From: an uncultured Eubacterium sp.
GTDB taxonomy: Bacteria; Bacillota; Clostridia; Lachnospirales; Lachnospiraceae
Length of the DNA: 14,507 bases
Direction of reading: 5' to 3'
Assembly: GCA_910579145.1 (NCBI GenBank)
Contig: CAJTTQ010000008.1
Location: 1-14,507 of the forward strand
The position numbers and the translations under genes were made by a program. The notes under the pieces were generated by a model. It did not search any database and was not told where the DNA came from. It saw only the letters and a program-made list of their open reading frames with translations. Below, in pieces: positions 13,117-14,507 of this stretch; position 1 is the first letter of the stretch; the number at the start of each line of letters is the position of its first letter.

Positions 13117-13957
13117 GCGGCTCCCCATCCTCTTCCTTTTTGATTTTGACGCACTCATCCAGCTGGCCGAATCGGTATCCCTTTTCCTTCATGGAAGCGA
13201 TCACCGAATCCAGCGCTTCCGTATTGGATTTCGAACAGGCGTGGACGAGCGGGATCATGCCGTTGTGGTGATAGGTTTCAAACTTCTTTTTCACATAATC
13301 CGCCCCCGGCTGGTCATTTTCTTCGTAATCATAGTACGCGAGGCTCCAAAATACCGTTGCGTAGCCGAGACTCTGCGCTACTTTTACACTCCGTATGCTG
13401 AAATTCCCTTCGGGCGGACGGAGAAACGGATCCATGTCGTATCCGGTCAGCTGCTTCATCGTATCCTCGCATTCCTTTATCTCCTTGCGGATCTTTTTTA
13501 CGCCTAACCCCGCCATCCGCGGGTGCGTGCTCGTGTGGTTTCCCACCAGATGTCCCTGTTTTTTCATCTTTTTTACAATGTCGGGATTTTCTTTGATATA
13601 GGGGGTTGTTACAAAAAACATGGCTTTTACGTTGTTCTTTTTCAGCGTTTTCAGGATCTTTTTCGTATAGCCGGCCTCGTATCCACAGTCAAATGTCAGG
13701 TAGATGACCGGATCCTTTTTCGAGCGCTTCCCCACATACCAGGCGTTGTCCTTCCGCAGCTTCCAGCCAGCCGGGCCGGAGCCGCCGGGTTTTTTATGTT
13801 CTTTGTTTAATCGAAGGCCCCAGTTGTAGGAAGTGGTAGGATAGTCACGTAGTTTCATTTTCTTCTTTGCCTGTATGGGTTGTGGCAATAGCAGGGTGGC
13901 GGCGAGGAAAAAGCAGACGGACACGGCTGCCAGATTTTTTCGTTTCTGTGTCTTCAT
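13052..13957 (-). CDS. Polysaccharide deacetylase, PdaA-like (delta-lactam biosynthesis type)
   Basis: 301 aa from ATG 13957. Signal peptide (1-30, ending PQPIQA) and then a CE4 NodB-fold domain that follows PdaA: YLTFDCGYEAGYT (86-98) with catalytic Asp90, GNHTSTHP with zinc ligands His141 and His145, RPPEGNF (180-186), FWSLAYYDY (203-211) and PLVHACS with His239. PdaA removes acetyl from muramic acid in spore cortex peptidoglycan so that muramic-delta-lactam can form. The position after Asp90 is Cys; it is the metal Asp in most CE4 enzymes and Asn in B. subtilis PdaA. GAGGGG (13967-13972) suits ATG 13957; an upstream in-frame ATG at 13966 has no spacing from it. The last 20 residues, a Pro/Ser-rich tail, come wholly from DNA overlapping the SPFH gene, so the native end may be lost. 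Function could be vegetative rather than sporulation. Confidence 0.9.
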   Translation of the reverse strand: MKTQKRKNLAAVSVCFFLAATLLLPQPIQAKKKMKLRDYPTTSYNWGLRLNKEHKKPGGSGPAGWKLRKDNAWYVGKRSKKDPVIYLTFDCGYEAGYTKKILKTLKKNNVKAMFFVTTPYIKENPDIVKKMKKQGHLVGNHTSTHPRMAGLGVKKIRKEIKECEDTMKQLTGYDMDPFLRPPEGNFSIRSVKVAQSLGYATVFWSLAYYDYEENDQPGADYVKKKFETYHHNGMIPLVHACSKSNTEALDSVIASMKEKGYRFGQLDECVKIKKEEDGEPLTPSLPSQSKAPAVPRSPRCR

Positions 13958-13966
13958 AGAGATCAT

Positions 13967-13972
13967 CCCCTC
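13967..13972 (-). promoter_or_regulatory. Ribosome binding site deciding the deacetylase start
   Basis: GAGGGG directly abuts ATG 13966 but is nine bases from ATG 13957, so the latter is the likely start. Confidence 0.6.
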
Positions 13973-13979
13973 GTGCTTT

Positions 13980-14076
13980 ATTGGCTAACACTATTTTTGT
14001 GCGTGATTGCTGGTAATAGCAAGTGTTGGTTTTTGTTACATCGTTGTGTCGGAACATTATGTTGTACTTACACAAC
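13980..14076 (-). other. Structured leader of the deacetylase gene
   Basis: The roughly 114-base leader contains two nested inverted repeats: GTTGTGT (14043-14049) with ACACAAC (14070-14076) enclosing AACAT/ATGTT (14053-14063), and AACAC/GTGTT (13987-13991, 14023-14027) enclosing TTGCT/AGCAA (14007-14022). The first lies at the expected transcription start and could be an operator or an RNA stem. I do not recognise a riboswitch class. Confidence 0.4.
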
Positions 14077-14077
14077 T

Positions 14078-14106
14078 ATTTTAGCACGATCTGGATGTTT
14101 TCTCAA
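14078..14106 (-). promoter_or_regulatory. Promoter of the deacetylase gene
   Basis: Minus strand TTGAGA (14101-14106), a 17-base spacer, TAAAAT (14078-14083) with TGC just before the -10. Five of six matches in each box plus an extended -10: strong sigmaA type. A sporulation sigma is not suggested. Start near 14071. Confidence 0.75.
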
Positions 14107-14214
14107 TTGACATTTTTCGGAAAGGTATTTCTCAAATATCCAAAACTCTCTTTAATCTTTCTGGATAATTTTTGGATATCCAATCTATAGGTAAGAACCA
14201 CCCATAGTATCCAT

Positions 14215-14475
14215 TCATTTTCGCCTTTCATTCTGTTCAAAGTTCCATAATATCTCTTCTTCAGATTTTTCAGCCTCTTTGTCGTCAGTAAATGCAAAAC
14301 TTATAGTTTTATCATTTCTAAACCTTGGATAAAGCACAGGGAAACGTATGGATGCTAATTGCCCATTATATTCCGTTCTATGTTTTTGTTTCCCATTTTC
14401 TTTGCCATTACGAAACATGTAATATCTATATATTTTGTTTGGATCACGATTTTCATGCCTACAGATTGTTCTCAT
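14215..14475 (-). CDS. Small hypothetical protein
   Basis: 86 aa, not recognised. AGCAGGA lies before ATG 14475 with about seven bases spacing, which supports real translation. The protein is basic and polar (KENGKQKHR region) with an acidic stretch near the end (DDKEAEKSEEE, about 69-79), no signal peptide and no membrane segment. It is AT-rich, unlike the deacetylase next to it, and may be a fragment or recently acquired. A second open frame (14103-14297) overlaps its end in another frame, starts at TTG without a ribosome binding site and is probably not separate; it might be a frameshifted remnant of a longer gene. The upstream promoter would lie beyond the window. Confidence 0.45.
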   Translation of the reverse strand: MRTICRHENRDPNKIYRYYMFRNGKENGKQKHRTEYNGQLASIRFPVLYPRFRNDKTISFAFTDDKEAEKSEEEILWNFEQNERRK

Positions 14476-14507
14476 TATAACATCCTGCTCTGACGCACTA
14501 GGTATAG

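Noticed and set aside
12472..13158. 228-codon open frame antisense to the SPFH gene
   Set aside because: Antisense shadow; overlaps the deacetylase end in a different frame and shows no domain.
1..14507. CRISPR array, insertion sequence or integrase
   Set aside because: No regularly spaced repeats of suitable length and no transposase or integrase motifs found; the only regular repeats are the three short ones at 11527-11562.

Overview
The window looks like chromosomal DNA of a gut-type Firmicute, probably a Clostridium or Lachnospiraceae relative. The reasons are strong AGGAGG-type ribosome binding sites, sigmaA-like promoters, a PdaA-like peptidoglycan deacetylase, a large hybrid kinase with two extracytoplasmic solute-binding domains, and WYL regulators. 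The species cannot be fixed from sequence alone. Most of the window is moderately GC-rich. The first 3.9 kb and the last 0.5 kb are clearly AT-rich and look acquired.

Layout. (1) 1-3904, all minus strand: a compact restriction-modification operon read right to left. It holds a C5-cytosine methyltransferase, a type IIS-like endonuclease (AlwI/BstNBI-like front, FokI-like PD-(D/E)XK back), a Vsr mismatch endonuclease, and a second C5-cytosine methyltransferase that runs off the left edge. (2) 3947-6754, minus: a BvgS/EvgS-like hybrid sensor kinase with its own consensus promoter. (3) 6852-9862, minus: an operon of two WYL-domain regulators and a PHP-family phosphoesterase. (4) 9863-10148: a divergent control region with back-to-back promoters, an inverted repeat between them and a terminator-like hairpin in the rtcB leader. 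(5) 10149-13116, plus: the RNA ligase RtcB, a 625-bp gap carrying a tRNA-like RNA, and an SPFH/Band-7 (slipin-like) protein. (6) 13052-13957, minus: a PdaA-like deacetylase that overlaps the SPFH gene tail to tail. (7) 14215-14475, minus: a small unrecognised gene.

The most interesting part is 8585-13116. RtcB, a tRNA-like RNA and an SPFH protein, with divergent WYL regulators and a phosphoesterase, form a plausible RNA-damage response locus. A comparative survey of RNA-repair systems (Burroughs and Aravind, 2016, from memory) named SPFH/Band-7 proteins with a tRNA-like RNA beside RNA ligases, so the association is known in outline. What I read here in detail is the RNA itself. Its order is T arm, capped mini-acceptor, D arm, then a second T arm. 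The first three fit the spacing of a circularly permuted tRNA almost exactly. The shared D arm can instead join the second T arm in ordinary tRNA order, so the RNA has two mutually exclusive tRNA-like folds. Three upstream repeats are complementary to the cap of the mini-acceptor.

How the parts may work together (inference): WYL proteins sense damage-derived nucleic acid and control the divergent promoters, RtcB reseals RNA, and the SPFH protein with the tRNA-like RNA forms a scaffold or decoy. The neighbouring restriction-modification operon makes this a small defence-rich region.
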